Source: Deltaproteobacteria bacterium HGW-Deltaproteobacteria-13
GTDB lineage: Bacteria > Desulfobacterota > Syntrophia > Syntrophales > Smithellaceae
Assembly: GCA_002840555.1 (NCBI GenBank)
Contig: PHBJ01000007.1
Span: 1 to 64,000 of the forward strand
DNA length: 64,000 nt
Direction: 5' to 3'
Shown here one piece after another: positions 1 to 8,033 of the stretch. Position numbers and translations under genes: made by a program. The notes beneath the pieces were generated by a model that saw nothing but the letters and a program-made list of their open reading frames with translations, was not told where the DNA came from and searched no databases. The stretch's first letter is position 1, and every line of letters begins with the position of its first letter.

Positions 1-94
1 TACCATAGGGCATGCCTCCTGTGATAACTGCGCGCTTGGGAAAAACGGGCCTATTCCTCTGAATTGCGGATCCTGGCATTGTTTGTTCCGACAT
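1..94 (-). CDS. MetG-like class I tRNA ligase, N-terminus only
   Basis: Only the first 31 codons are inside the window; the gene continues off the left edge. The visible protein starts MSEQTMPG and reaches RAVITGGMPYG, which matches the first strand and nucleotide-binding loop of methionyl-tRNA synthetase-like class I enzymes (the segment just before the HIGH motif). The start is ambiguous. In-frame ATGs also lie at 112 and 130 because an 18-bp unit containing AGGAG and ATG is tandemly duplicated, so both 94 and 112 have the same Shine-Dalgarno with 8-nt spacing. It lies directly downstream of a truncated gltX and ispDF. The family call is moderate; too little is visible to say whether it is the main MetRS or a paralogue. 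Confidence 0.6.
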   Translation of the reverse strand, partial: MSEQTMPGSAIQRNRPVFPKRAVITGGMPYG

Positions 95-236
95 TTTTTC
101 TTCTCCTGACATTTTTTCTTCTCCTGACATCTTTTGGGTCTTTGCGACACAACTCTAGCATAGCGGTGAGCGCGTTACCCACGTGAAGTTCTCCCGTGGG
201 AGACGGAGCAAATCTTACTCTAGACTCTGGAACCAT
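51..236 (-). pseudogene. gltX: gltX 5' remnant (glutamyl-tRNA synthetase), truncated
   Basis: The reading frame opens [20 protein letters not shown], which is the unmistakable N-terminus of glutamyl-tRNA synthetase with the FAPSPTG strand and the HVGN version of the HIGH motif. After about 25 residues (VGNALTAM) the similarity stops. The frame then runs through a tandem 18-bp repeat (encoding two VRRRKN units) and out of frame through the start of the next gene. The ATG overlaps the end of ispDF by 17 bp, the kind of overlap expected of an originally intact ispDF-gltX operon. I read it as a relic left by a deletion or rearrangement. A chimeric assembly join is the other explanation. A functional GluRS must be elsewhere. 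Confidence 0.6.
91..130 (-). repeat. 18-bp tandem duplication carrying Shine-Dalgarno and ATG
   Basis: On the minus strand the unit ATGTCAGGAGAAGAAAAA occurs twice in a row (130-113 and 112-95) and is followed by ATGTCGGA. Each copy carries AGGAG and brings a new ATG 18 nt further on, all in the same frame. The MetG-like gene therefore has up to three in-frame starts, two of them with identical ribosome-binding sites. The duplication sits exactly where gltX similarity ends. Confidence 0.85.
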
Positions 237-1410
237 CGCTCTTCCTTTCTGTAACGGTCGCTATGGCAAATACTGCCACGCCTTCATTTTTTCCTGTAAA
301 GCCCATGCCTTCATTGGTTTTGGCTTTGATATTCACAGAGGTTTCAGCAATATTCAGAACGCCGGCAACATTCGAAATCATTTGAGCGGCATAAGGCGCA
401 AGTTTCGGCATCTCCATCACAACAGTGGCATCAAGATTATTGATAAAAAATCCTTTTGCTTCAATTATTTTTTTTACTTTTTCCAGAAGAATCATGCTGG
501 AGATGTTTTTATATTCCGGATCAGTATCAGGAAAGTGCCTTCCGATATCGCCTGCGCCTGCCGCGCCAAGCATTGCGTCGCAAATAGCATGAATCAATGC
601 ATCGGCATCAGAGTGCCCGTACAGACCTTTCTCGAAAGGAATTTCCACCCCGCCCAGAATTAATTTTCTGTCTTCGGCAAATCTGTGGCTGTCATAACCA
701 AATCCGTTACGCAGGCTGATTTTGATATCCTTTTTCATCAACGCATCCGCGATCAGCATATCTTCCTTGGTTGTAATTTTAATGTTTGCAGAGGAACCTT
801 CAATCATCTCCACCCGGCCTCCCCTTCGTTCTACTAAAGAAGCGTCATCGGTGCCATAAAATTTTTCATCATAAGCCGCCTTGTATGCATCTTTTAAAAG
901 CTCAAACTTAAAGGCCTGAGGTGTTTGTGTCTGCCACAAATTATGCCGGGGAACAGTAGACAAAACCATACGGTCTTCTCCGGTTTCTTTTATAGTATCT
1001 TTGGCCTTCACACCGGCTGATGCCGCTCCCGTGACTCTGGCTGCATCAACGACCCGCCTGATTAATTCTTCTGTCACAAACGGACGTACGGCGTCATGAA
1101 TCACAACGAGGTCGCACTCCCCTTGAACAGCCGCAAGACAGTTTTTTACCGAATCCTGTCTTTCTCCACCGCCGGCAACAACCGTTTTTGTTTTTGTCAA
1201 ACCGTATTTCTCTATCACGTCCTGCCGGACGGAAACCAGTTCATCCGGGGGCAAAGCTAAAATAATATCATCGATGTCTTTTGATTTTTGAAATACTTTG
1301 AGGGTATGGACAAGCACCGGCAAACCATCCAACAGTAGAAATTGTTTGGCGACGTGAGATTTCAATCTTTTTCCCGCCCCTCCGGCAGGTATTATGGCTA
1401 CGGTCTTCAT
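220..1410 (-). CDS. ispDF: Bifunctional IspD/IspF (MEP pathway)
   Basis: A 396-residue fusion. Residues 1 to about 225 form the IspD cytidylyltransferase (MEP plus CTP to CDP-methylerythritol), with the nucleotide-binding PAGGAGKRL near the start and VIHDAVRPF. Residues from about 232 form IspF (2C-methyl-D-erythritol 2,4-cyclodiphosphate synthase), with the metal-binding DSHRF and [11 protein letters not shown]. The two enzymes catalyse non-consecutive steps of the methylerythritol phosphate route to isoprenoids; fusion is known in several proteobacterial lineages. The ATG at 1410 has AGGAAG upstream. It lies after the PIN/TRAM gene, separated by a terminator, and overlaps the gltX relic. 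Cytosolic. Confidence 0.95.
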   Translation of the reverse strand: MKTVAIIPAGGAGKRLKSHVAKQFLLLDGLPVLVHTLKVFQKSKDIDDIILALPPDELVSVRQDVIEKYGLTKTKTVVAGGGERQDSVKNCLAAVQGECDLVVIHDAVRPFVTEELIRRVVDAARVTGAASAGVKAKDTIKETGEDRMVLSTVPRHNLWQTQTPQAFKFELLKDAYKAAYDEKFYGTDDASLVERRGGRVEMIEGSSANIKITTKEDMLIADALMKKDIKISLRNGFGYDSHRFAEDRKLILGGVEIPFEKGLYGHSDADALIHAICDAMLGAAGAGDIGRHFPDTDPEYKNISSMILLEKVKKIIEAKGFFINNLDATVVMEMPKLAPYAAQMISNVAGVLNIAETSVNIKAKTNEGMGFTGKNEGVAVFAIATVTERKSDGSRV

Positions 1411-1501
1411 GAATGACTTCCTGTTTTAAGTAAACATACTGCCATTGATTATCTTTGCCGATTTGATATCATCTTTGATCTAAAATTGGAATAGATCATA
1501 A

Positions 1502-1541
1502 AAAAAATCCCGGGAATCAATTTCCCGGGATTTTTATTTTT
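1502..1541 (-). terminator. Rho-independent terminator after the PIN/TRAM gene
   Basis: A stem with AAATCCCGGGAA arms around a short loop is followed on the minus strand by a run of eight T residues. The arms are nearly perfect, and both flanks are A/T runs, so it could work in both directions. It begins about 20 bp after the stop of the PIN/TRAM gene and separates it from ispDF. Confidence 0.85.
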
Positions 1542-1562
1542 ACCAAATAAAAATGATTCATT

Positions 1563-2573
1563 TTATGAATTTGTTTTATCAACCATTTCTTTTAATTCTG
1601 AAAAAATCATTCGTCCCGCTGTCGTTTGCAAAACACTGGTGACGGTTACCTTAACATTCATGTTAACCAATTTCTGGGCATTATCCACAATAATCATTGT
1701 TCCGTCATCAAGATAGGCAACGCCCTGCCCCAATTCCTTCCCTTCACGAACTATTTTGACTGTCATCTGTTCACCGGGAAGAACAACCGGTTTCATGGCA
1801 TTCGCCAATTCATTGATGTTCAGAACCCGAACGCCCTGCAATTCCGCCACTTTGTTTAAATTATAATCATTGGTCAGAAGTTTTGCGTTCAGTTTCTTGG
1901 CCAGGGCGACAAGCTTTCCATCAACCCCTTTGATTTTTGGGAAATCATGCTCAACGATTTCAATATTTACCGTCGAACTTTTCTGCAGATGGTTCAGGAT
2001 ATCGAGTCCCCGTCTTCCCCGTAATCGTTTCATCGAATCTGAAGAATCCGCCACAAGCTGCAATTCATTCAAAACAAAACGCGGAACGATCAACGTCCCT
2101 TCAATAAATCCGCTGTCGCAAATATCGGCTATTCTTCCTTCAATGATGACACTGGTATCTAAGATACGATTATCATGATCATTTTTATGGTCGGCGCCGC
2201 GGAAATTAAATTCTTCAATTTTCTTCGACCCTAAAACCAGACCGAGGTAACTAAATATGCCCGTAATGAATAAATAAATCCAGGGAATGACCTGTTGATT
2301 CTCTCTGATTTTACTGACAAAATTTAAACCGAAACCAAAGATTAAAGCAATCAGCAGACCAACGATCATTCCCGCCACGCCGCCAACAATAACCTTTATC
2401 GATAATTTACGGATTTCCTTTTCAATTCTTATAACTAATAATGCAATGAATAATCCAATAATAAAGCCGGCAATTGATTTCAGAATCAAATAGGAATCCG
2501 ACGTAGCCGTATAATATGCGATGGCATAACCACTAATAGAACATGCCAAAATTAAGATAATCCTAACAATCAA
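1563..2573 (-). CDS. PIN/TRAM domain membrane protein (YacL family)
   Basis: The N-terminal ~125 residues hold four hydrophobic segments. They are followed by a PIN-fold nuclease domain (about 135-255; [23 protein letters not shown] with conserved acidic residues) and a C-terminal TRAM RNA-binding domain (about 270-330). This is the architecture of Bacillus YacL, a predicted membrane-bound ribonuclease. The start was chosen as TTG at 2573. The in-frame GTG at 2582 overlaps the AGGAGG Shine-Dalgarno, whereas the TTG lies 8 nt after it. The carD-yacL-ispD(F) order is conserved in many bacteria. The RNA target is unknown. Confidence 0.85.
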   Translation of the reverse strand: MIVRIILILACSISGYAIAYYTATSDSYLILKSIAGFIIGLFIALLVIRIEKEIRKLSIKVIVGGVAGMIVGLLIALIFGFGLNFVSKIRENQQVIPWIYLFITGIFSYLGLVLGSKKIEEFNFRGADHKNDHDNRILDTSVIIEGRIADICDSGFIEGTLIVPRFVLNELQLVADSSDSMKRLRGRRGLDILNHLQKSSTVNIEIVEHDFPKIKGVDGKLVALAKKLNAKLLTNDYNLNKVAELQGVRVLNINELANAMKPVVLPGEQMTVKIVREGKELGQGVAYLDDGTMIIVDNAQKLVNMNVKVTVTSVLQTTAGRMIFSELKEMVDKTNS

Positions 2574-2760
2574 CCGTTTCACCTCCTTTCATTGATATGG
2601 TACTGATTTTTATTATATTATTCAGTTTTCACACTGATAAATCATATTTTAAGAATCCGGAGGCAATTTTACGGTTTCCTTAAAAAAGGAAAAGTAATCT
2701 GCCCATTTTCAATTTTCAAAGAACTGTTGATAATAATTATAAATAATCAAATATTAAGTA

Positions 2761-3246
2761 TTATTGAACTGTGAAGATCTTCTGCAGATTGTGCTCAACC
2801 TCTGATTCCTGCGCATTGGTCGCCACGGAAATTTCTTTAACCAGCAAATTCTTGGCGGTATCCATCATTTTTCTTTCTCCGAAAGAAAGATTCTTATCGC
2901 TTTTTAAAATAAATAAATCACGCAGAACACTGGCGATTTCAAATACCGAGCCGGTTTTTATTCTTTCCAGGTACTCTCTGTAGCGCTTATTCCAGGTTTG
3001 CTTATCTATCGTAACGTCTTTATTACGCAGAATTTCATATACCTTGGGAATTTCCTTTTCCAGGATAATTTCACGCAATCCTACTGCTTTGACACTCATC
3101 ATAGGAATCATTATTTTCATGCCATTGCCCATGATTTTCATAACATAAAAGGACTGCTTTTTACCCATAACTTCTTTATTTTCAATGGCTTCAATGACTC
3201 CGACGCCATGTGCCGGATATACTGCCAAATCGCCTACTTTAAACAT
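2761..3246 (-). CDS. carD: CarD/CdnL-type transcription regulator
   Basis: A CarD-family RNA polymerase-binding protein. The N-terminal RID/Tudor-like domain (MFKVGDLAVYPAHGVG onward) binds the RNAP beta subunit, and the helical C-terminal half contacts promoter DNA at the upstream edge of the bubble. Family members stabilise open complexes, notably at rRNA promoters. An in-frame ATG also exists at 3270. The start at 3246 is preferred for three reasons: GGAAGG precedes it, it matches the family start, and the predicted promoter would place the transcript start only about 5-7 nt before 3270. About 160 residues, usual length. A 190-bp gap separates it from the PIN/TRAM gene. Confidence 0.93.
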   Translation of the reverse strand: MFKVGDLAVYPAHGVGVIEAIENKEVMGKKQSFYVMKIMGNGMKIMIPMMSVKAVGLREIILEKEIPKVYEILRNKDVTIDKQTWNKRYREYLERIKTGSVFEIASVLRDLFILKSDKNLSFGERKMMDTAKNLLVKEISVATNAQESEVEHNLQKIFTVQ

Positions 3247-3281
3247 TTTTTTCTTCGCCTTCCTTTCCATAACAATAGATT

Positions 3282-3310
3282 AGTTTACCATAATTTATAC
3301 TATTAGTCAA
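3282..3310 (-). promoter_or_regulatory. Sigma-70-type promoter of carD
   Basis: On the minus strand a -35 TTGACT (3305-3310) is separated by 17 bp from a -10 TAAACT (3282-3287). Transcription would begin near 3275, leaving a roughly 30-nt leader to the ATG at 3246. Confidence 0.6.
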
Positions 3311-3401
3311 TGACCAATACATATTGAATAATCAACTAAAAATGAATAGAAAAAGTATCTTTAAGAAAGGATTATAACCATGTAACCACAGATTATAATA
3401 C

Positions 3402-3442
3402 AAATAAAAGAGGAGTTACTTCCGTAAAAAGTAAACTCCCCT
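3402..3442 (-). terminator. Terminator after tRNA-Cys
   Basis: On the minus strand GGGGAGTTTACTT pairs with AAGTAACTCCTC across a short loop (one bulged base) and runs into TTTTATTT. It starts about 12 bp after the CCA end of tRNA-Cys and closes the two-tRNA transcript. Confidence 0.75.
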
Positions 3443-3453
3443 GGACAATTAAC

Positions 3454-3529
3454 TGGAGGCGGCACCCGGACTTGAACCGGGGAATAACGGTTTTGCAGAC
3501 CGCTGCCTTAGCCACTTGGCTATGCCGCC
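3454..3529 (-). tRNA. tRNA-Cys (GCA)
   Basis: A 76-nt cloverleaf with encoded CCA. The acceptor GGCGGCA pairs with TGCCGCC, the discriminator is U, and the anticodon loop CTGCAAA gives GCA. The T arm is CCCCGG-TTCAAGT-CCGGG. It is the second tRNA of a minus-strand pair, 12 bp after tRNA-Gly. Confidence 0.97.
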
Positions 3530-3541
3530 ATAAAATAAAAA

Positions 3542-3616
3542 TGGAGCGGGCGAACGGATTTGAACCGTCGACGTCTACCTTGGCAAGGTAGCACTCTACC
3601 GCTGAGTTACGCCCGC
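3542..3616 (-). tRNA. tRNA-Gly (GCC)
   Basis: A 75-nt cloverleaf with encoded CCA. The acceptor GCGGGCG pairs with CGCCCGC, the discriminator is U, and the anticodon loop TTGCCAA gives GCC. First gene of the Gly-Cys tRNA transcript, preceded by a strong promoter. Confidence 0.97.
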
Positions 3617-3635
3617 TCACTTAGGAACGCGCGTG

Positions 3636-3663
3636 AATATAACAAATAGGCGCCTCTTGTCAA
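3636..3663 (-). promoter_or_regulatory. Promoter of the tRNA-Gly/tRNA-Cys transcript
   Basis: On the minus strand a consensus -35 TTGACA (3658-3663) is followed by a 16-bp spacer and -10 TATATT (3636-3641), then a GC-rich discriminator (CACGCGCG). A GC-rich discriminator is typical of stringently controlled stable-RNA promoters. Confidence 0.75.
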
Positions 3664-3768
3664 TAGAAAAATGAATAAACATTGCGATGATGATGGTTAT
3701 TGCGAATCGGTGAGGTATTCAGGAGAAATAAATCGGAACATCCGGAGAATATCGGGTGATCATGAACC

Positions 3769-4335
3769 TCAACTCTTGCCCGCTCTCCGGTAAAATTTAA
3801 TAAAGTAATCCAGGCCGGAATAAATCGTCAGGAAGAAAGCCACATAAAGGATGATGGTGCCCACGAGATGCGCGTCCAGGTATAGAAAGGGATAATGAAT
3901 CATCAGAGCGGTTACGGCAAAGATTTGCGCCAGTGTTTTTTGCTTACCCAGAATACTGGCCTGAATATAAATTCCCTCCGAGGATGCGATGCTGCGTATG
4001 CCGTCTACAATCAGGTCGCGCATGATAATAATGACAACAATCCACGCGTCGATGCGCCCGATGGGTATCATCAGGATCATCGCCGAATTGATGATCAGTT
4101 TATCGGCCAGCGGATCCAGAAATTTACCCATCGTGGTGATCATATTGTATTTGCGCGCGACAAAACCGTCCAGAAAATCCGTGATAGACGCCAATACAAA
4201 TAAAGCCGCCAGCACCAGACTCCAGAAAGGGCCGGGTGACATCAGAAGAAAAAACAAAAAGGGCACCACGCTGATACGCGCCAGCGTGATGCTGTTGGGC
4301 AGGTTAAATATATCGCGTTTTTCGTTCATTCGCAT
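3769..4335 (-). CDS. pgsA: CDP-diacylglycerol-glycerol-3-phosphate 3-phosphatidyltransferase
   Basis: A 188-residue CDP-alcohol phosphotransferase that makes phosphatidylglycerol-phosphate at the inner membrane. The family motif is visible as D-G-x2-A-R-x8-G-x3-D-x3-D (LDGFVARKYN, then GKFLDPLADK). Four to five further hydrophobic segments follow. Length is normal for PgsA. Two ATGs (4335 and 4329) are both possible; AAAGG lies a few bases upstream. It sits 45 bp after the transaldolase-like gene and upstream of the tRNA pair, probably the last protein gene of the long minus-strand block. Confidence 0.93.
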   Translation of the reverse strand: MRMNEKRDIFNLPNSITLARISVVPFLFFLLMSPGPFWSLVLAALFVLASITDFLDGFVARKYNMITTMGKFLDPLADKLIINSAMILMIPIGRIDAWIVVIIIMRDLIVDGIRSIASSEGIYIQASILGKQKTLAQIFAVTALMIHYPFLYLDAHLVGTIILYVAFFLTIYSGLDYFIKFYRRAGKS

Positions 4336-4380
4336 CAGCCTTTTGTCGCTGTTAGAAATTCGGAAACAAAGATACCCCTG

Positions 4381-5028
4381 TTATTTTTTAGGCACTTTTT
4401 TCCAATCATTACAAAACGTCTCTATTCCTTTTTCCGTCAACGGATGTTTAACCAGTTGAGCAATGACTTTAAAAGGAATGGTGGCTATATCGGCGCCCAT
4501 CAAAGCGGCATCTAAAACGTGCCGCGGGTGGCGGATACTGGCAACGATAACTTCTGTTTCGTAACAGTAGTTTTCGTAGATGGTAATAATCTGGTCCACA
4601 AGTTCCATACCGTCATGGGCAATATCATCCAGGCGGCCGACGAAAGGACTGACATAACGTGCACCGGCTTTTGCGGCCATCAGCGCCTGCAGCGGAGAAA
4701 ATATCAAAGTCTGATTGACATCGATGCCCGCATCGGCAAACATTCTTGTCGCCTTCAATCCTTCGGTGCAAAGGGGAACTTTAACGACCACATTTTTCCC
4801 CAAACGCGCCAGTTTCCTGCCTTCGGCAAACATGCCTTTGGCTTCATTACTGATAACTTCCAGGCTGACCGGCCCTTCGACAATTTTCAGTATATCTTTA
4901 ACGACAGCGTCAAAATCTTTTTTTTCTTTGGCGATCAGAGACGGATTTGTCGTAACACCGTCAACCATCCCCAAAGCAAGACCTTCTTTAATTTCTTCAA
5001 TATTAGCCGTGTCAATAAAAAACTTCAT
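4381..5028 (-). CDS. Transaldolase / fructose-6-phosphate aldolase family
   Basis: 215 residues, the length of the short MipB/TalC class rather than the ~320-residue classical transaldolase. It begins [10 protein letters not shown], carries [12 protein letters not shown], and has the Schiff-base lysine in VVVKVPLC (near residue 83). Members transfer dihydroxyacetone units between sugar phosphates (non-oxidative pentose phosphate pathway) or split fructose 6-phosphate. Sequence alone cannot separate the two activities; most short bacterial members outside enterobacteria behave as transaldolases. AGGAG lies 6 nt before ATG. Cytosolic. Confidence 0.9.
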   Translation of the reverse strand: MKFFIDTANIEEIKEGLALGMVDGVTTNPSLIAKEKKDFDAVVKDILKIVEGPVSLEVISNEAKGMFAEGRKLARLGKNVVVKVPLCTEGLKATRMFADAGIDVNQTLIFSPLQALMAAKAGARYVSPFVGRLDDIAHDGMELVDQIITIYENYCYETEVIVASIRHPRHVLDAALMGADIATIPFKVIAQLVKHPLTEKGIETFCNDWKKVPKK

Positions 5029-5036
5029 AAATTCTC

Positions 5037-5303
5037 CTATGGCGTTTGATTATTTTTTTCTAATTGATATTTCTCACCGCATTGCCTGCTGCAAAAATAA
5101 TAGTTCTTACCTGATATTTCTTTCTTATAGGCCTGACTCAAAGGAACATACGTATGACAAACAGGATCTTCAACCAGGTCTTCTCCGCTGGAAGACGATG
5201 ATTGAAATTGATCATATTTATTTCCTGACGGCTTTAATTGCCGTACGGTTTTAATAATCTTATACAGCAAATAAATCAATATGATAAATATGATAACTTT
5301 CAT
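5037..5303 (-). CDS. Small membrane-anchored YHS/TRASH-like protein
   Basis: 88 residues. Residues 1-20 are a single hydrophobic segment, followed by a Ser-rich linker and then a C-terminal module [10 protein letters not shown]...[14 protein letters not shown]. This pattern (DPVC, then aromatic-FCS-x2-C) is that of the YHS/TRASH metal-binding fold, with three cysteines that could bind a metal ion. It ends 8 bp before the transaldolase-like gene and follows folK, so it probably shares their transcript. A role in metal sensing or trafficking at the membrane is an inference from the fold only. Confidence 0.7.
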   Translation of the reverse strand: MKVIIFIILIYLLYKIIKTVRQLKPSGNKYDQFQSSSSSGEDLVEDPVCHTYVPLSQAYKKEISGKNYYFCSRQCGEKYQLEKNNQTP

Positions 5304-5324
5304 AATCCGCTACCGAAGCTTTAA

Positions 5325-5819
5325 CTATTCCTTAATTTTCTCAACCTTTTTGTTATCGCTTAATCGATCTTTCAATCCGCGAATGGACAACCCGAACGAC
5401 GGATGAATGAAATAAGAAGCGATTTCGCTCAGCGGCTCCAAAACAAATCGTCTTTTGTGAATTTCAGGATGGGGCACGATTAAATTTTGTTCATGAATCA
5501 CATTCTGTCCGTAAAAAAGCAAATCAAGATCAATAATCCTCGGACCGCCTTTAGCTCCCCTTTGCCGCCCCATAGTATTTTCGATATTTTGCATGGCCTC
5601 AAAAAGCTTCTGTGCGGTAAGCGTTGTCTTAATCTCTATAACTGCATTGATAAAATAATTCTGGTTCTCCATCCCGACGGGCTCGGTTTTATAAAAGGAA
5701 GAAACCGTCGTCAGCTCAATTCCTACTATTCCGGAAAGACCTTCGATGGCACCCCGGCAGTTTTTCAGAGAGTCCCCTAAATTAGAACCAACCCCGATAT
5801 AACAGAGCATGCCGTTCAA
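5325..5819 (-). CDS. folK: HPPK, 6-hydroxymethyl-7,8-dihydropterin pyrophosphokinase
   Basis: 164 residues with the HPPK hallmarks GVGSNLGDS near the start, FYKTEPVG, RQRGAKGGPR and IDLDLLFYG followed by PHP. The enzyme transfers pyrophosphate from ATP to hydroxymethyldihydropterin in folate synthesis. The frame opens with TTG at 5819 (AAAGG 10 nt upstream); an ATG at 5810 is a slightly shorter alternative with no clear Shine-Dalgarno. It starts 14 bp after dapB, so it is very likely co-transcribed. No other folate genes are in the window. Confidence 0.93.
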   Translation of the reverse strand: MNGMLCYIGVGSNLGDSLKNCRGAIEGLSGIVGIELTTVSSFYKTEPVGMENQNYFINAVIEIKTTLTAQKLFEAMQNIENTMGRQRGAKGGPRIIDLDLLFYGQNVIHEQNLIVPHPEIHKRRFVLEPLSEIASYFIHPSFGLSIRGLKDRLSDNKKVEKIKE

Positions 5820-5833
5820 ATATTTAAAAACCT

Positions 5834-6646
5834 TTAATCCTTATCCCGTAGTCCCAAAACATCCTGCATATCATACAGTCCGTTTCCCTGATTCACAATC
5901 CACTGCGCGGCGCGAATCGCCCCTTTGGCAAAATTGTCGCGGCTGTGGGCGCGATGAGTAAATTCAAGCCTTTCTCCAACCCCGCCGAAAATGACCGTAT
6001 GATCTCCCACAATATCACCGGCGCGAATGGTTTGTATACCGATTTCTTTTTTTGTTCTCTCGCCGATCAAACCCCGCCGGGAGTAAACCAGAGACTCTTC
6101 CATATTGCGTCCCAGGGTATCGGAAATAACTCTTGCCATTTGCATGGCCGTTCCGCTGGGAGCGTCTTTTTTCAAATGATGGTGAGCTTCGATAATTTCA
6201 ACATCATAATCATCTTTAAGAATCCCCGCGCAATATTCAAGAACTTTTAACATCACATTGACCCCGACACTCATGTTGGGAGTCAATACACAGCGTGTGT
6301 TTTTAGCCAGGGCTCGTATTTCTTCCATTTCACCGGTCGTAAATCCCGTGGAACCGATGACAATGGCGCGATTTCTCTGGTTGGCTATTTTCAAATAATT
6401 AAGAGAGGCTTCATGATTGGTGAAGTCGATCACCACATCAGCCTCATCAATACAATCGGCTAATTTATCGCAAGCCAGAATGCCCGTATTGCCTAATCCC
6501 AGTCCCTGACCGATATCACGGCCGATAATGGGATGTCCGGCCGCTTCTACTGCTCCGACAACCTTGATATCGTTTGTTGTGGAAATCAAGCTGATAATTT
6601 TACCGCCCATTTTCCCGGCAGCTCCGGTAACAATGGTTTTTATCAT
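5834..6646 (-). CDS. dapB: 4-hydroxy-tetrahydrodipicolinate reductase
   Basis: 270 residues, normal length. N-terminal Rossmann fold with VTGAAGKMGG (NAD(P)H binding). The family signature EAHHHLKKDAPSGTA includes the catalytic histidines and lysine. Reduces hydroxytetrahydrodipicolinate in the lysine/diaminopimelate pathway, feeding both protein and peptidoglycan. AGGAGA 6 nt before ATG. It follows dapA after 34 bp, so the two consecutive enzymes are encoded in pathway order. Confidence 0.96.
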   Translation of the reverse strand: MIKTIVTGAAGKMGGKIISLISTTNDIKVVGAVEAAGHPIIGRDIGQGLGLGNTGILACDKLADCIDEADVVIDFTNHEASLNYLKIANQRNRAIVIGSTGFTTGEMEEIRALAKNTRCVLTPNMSVGVNVMLKVLEYCAGILKDDYDVEIIEAHHHLKKDAPSGTAMQMARVISDTLGRNMEESLVYSRRGLIGERTKKEIGIQTIRAGDIVGDHTVIFGGVGERLEFTHRAHSRDNFAKGAIRAAQWIVNQGNGLYDMQDVLGLRDKD

Positions 6647-6680
6647 ACATTCTCTCCTTAAATATTTATCCTGGACCGGA

Positions 6681-7556
6681 TCATGAAATCAAACCGTAAC
6701 GGATCATGATGTTTTTTAACTTTTCAAAATTAGCATCAGCCATTTTACAAAGCGGCAATCTATATTCACACTTTATTTTACCCATCAGGGCCAGAGCGGC
6801 TTTAACCGGAATGGGATTCACCTCGATAAAAAGCGCGTCAATCAAAGCGCTCATCTTATGATGAAGAGCCTTTGCTTTAGCCATATCACCGGCGGCAAAC
6901 GCATCAATCAGTCCTGCCATATCCGCTGGCGCCACATTAGAGATAACGGAAATAACACCGGCGCCGCCCATGGCCATAAGTGGGAGAGTGAAGATATCAT
7001 CACCGGACAAAACAGCAAAATCCTCGCCGCAGAGATCAATGACATCGCTCATTTGTTTGAGTGATCCGGAAGCCTCCTTGATGCCCACGATATTCTTTAT
7101 CTTTGCCAGCCTGGCGACCATTTCCGGCAGAAGATTGACACCGGTCCGGCCGGGAATATTATACGGTATGATCGGTACAGGCACGCTTTCGGCGATCGTT
7201 TTAAAATGCTGATAAAGCCCTTCTTGAGTGGGACGATTATAATAGGGACAAACGATCAGAACGCCATCGGCTCCGGCTTCATAGGCATGCTTGGTTAAAC
7301 GCAGGGCCTCGGCAGTATTGTTTGATCCCGTGCCGGCAATGACCGGCACTCTCTTTTTCACGGCGTCAATGGTAATTTCAATAACCCGATCGTGTTCTTC
7401 GTGGGTCAGAGTGGCCGATTCGCCGGTAGTGCCGCACGGAACAATTGCGTCCGTCCCATTGGCAATTTGAAATTCGATGAGATCGCGCAAAGCGTTCTCA
7501 TCAACTTGATCATTCCTGAAAGGTGTCACCATAGCGACCATTGCGCCCCTAAACAT
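6681..7556 (-). CDS. dapA: 4-hydroxy-tetrahydrodipicolinate synthase
   Basis: 291-residue TIM-barrel lyase condensing pyruvate with aspartate semialdehyde. CGTTGES binds pyruvate, YNIPGRTG holds the catalytic tyrosine, and IVGIKEASG holds the Schiff-base lysine (near residue 161). AAGGAGG precedes the ATG. Upstream is the small lipoprotein gene and downstream dapB. Confidence 0.96.
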   Translation of the reverse strand: MFRGAMVAMVTPFRNDQVDENALRDLIEFQIANGTDAIVPCGTTGESATLTHEEHDRVIEITIDAVKKRVPVIAGTGSNNTAEALRLTKHAYEAGADGVLIVCPYYNRPTQEGLYQHFKTIAESVPVPIIPYNIPGRTGVNLLPEMVARLAKIKNIVGIKEASGSLKQMSDVIDLCGEDFAVLSGDDIFTLPLMAMGGAGVISVISNVAPADMAGLIDAFAAGDMAKAKALHHKMSALIDALFIEVNPIPVKAALALMGKIKCEYRLPLCKMADANFEKLKNIMIRYGLIS

Positions 7557-7586
7557 AAAAACAAGGCCTCCTTAAAAAATATTTCA

Positions 7587-8033
7587 TCATTTAAAATTTA
7601 TTTCTGCCGTGGAACTTTCATAACACGTATTAAAATCGTCGCACAGCATTAAACGATAATTATATGTTTTTCCCCGTACAACCTTTTTATCCGAAAAGCT
7701 CAGGCTTTTGTATTCATTATTTTTTTGCGCTGTTTCTTTGACCGGTACAAGACCGGCGCGTTCGAATGTCCTCGGACAGTCTTTGCATTCATTTCCGGCG
7801 CTGCCCGCTTCGCTTTTCTCGACGGCGATATAATCAATTCTAAAATCTTTATCGTAGAAATCCCAGTTTAATATCACAGCATCGCCGGAAGAAACAGCTT
7901 TTATATTTCGCACGATCTGCGTAGGATCCGGCGCAGAAGCGATAACCGGATTTCCCTTAATACCGCAACCGGAAAAACTCATGACCATCACCACGCAGAC
8001 AAAAATGCTAAATCTTACCGAAAATCTTTTCAA
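7587..8033 (-). CDS. Small lipoprotein, LptM-like N-terminus
   Basis: 148 residues. A positively charged start and hydrophobic stretch end in a lipobox-like MSFSGC, giving a mature N-terminus CGIKGNP. This resembles the CGxKGPL start of LptM/YifL lipoproteins, which assist LptD assembly in the outer membrane. The rest (residues ~35-148) looks like one fibronectin-III-type beta domain (NIKAVSSGDAVILNW at its start, GKTYNYRLML near its end). It overlaps the 3' end of argH by 26 bp and precedes dapA. Enterobacterial yifL also lies beside lysine genes (lysA/dapF). Function is inferred only. Confidence 0.7.
   Translation of the reverse strand: MKRFSVRFSIFVCVVMVMSFSGCGIKGNPVIASAPDPTQIVRNIKAVSSGDAVILNWDFYDKDFRIDYIAVEKSEAGSAGNECKDCPRTFERAGLVPVKETAQKNNEYKSLSFSDKKVVRGKTYNYRLMLCDDFNTCYESSTAEINFK

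Noticed and set aside
196-663. 155-codon plus-strand frame over ispDF
   Set aside because: Opposite-strand shadow of a clearly conserved gene.
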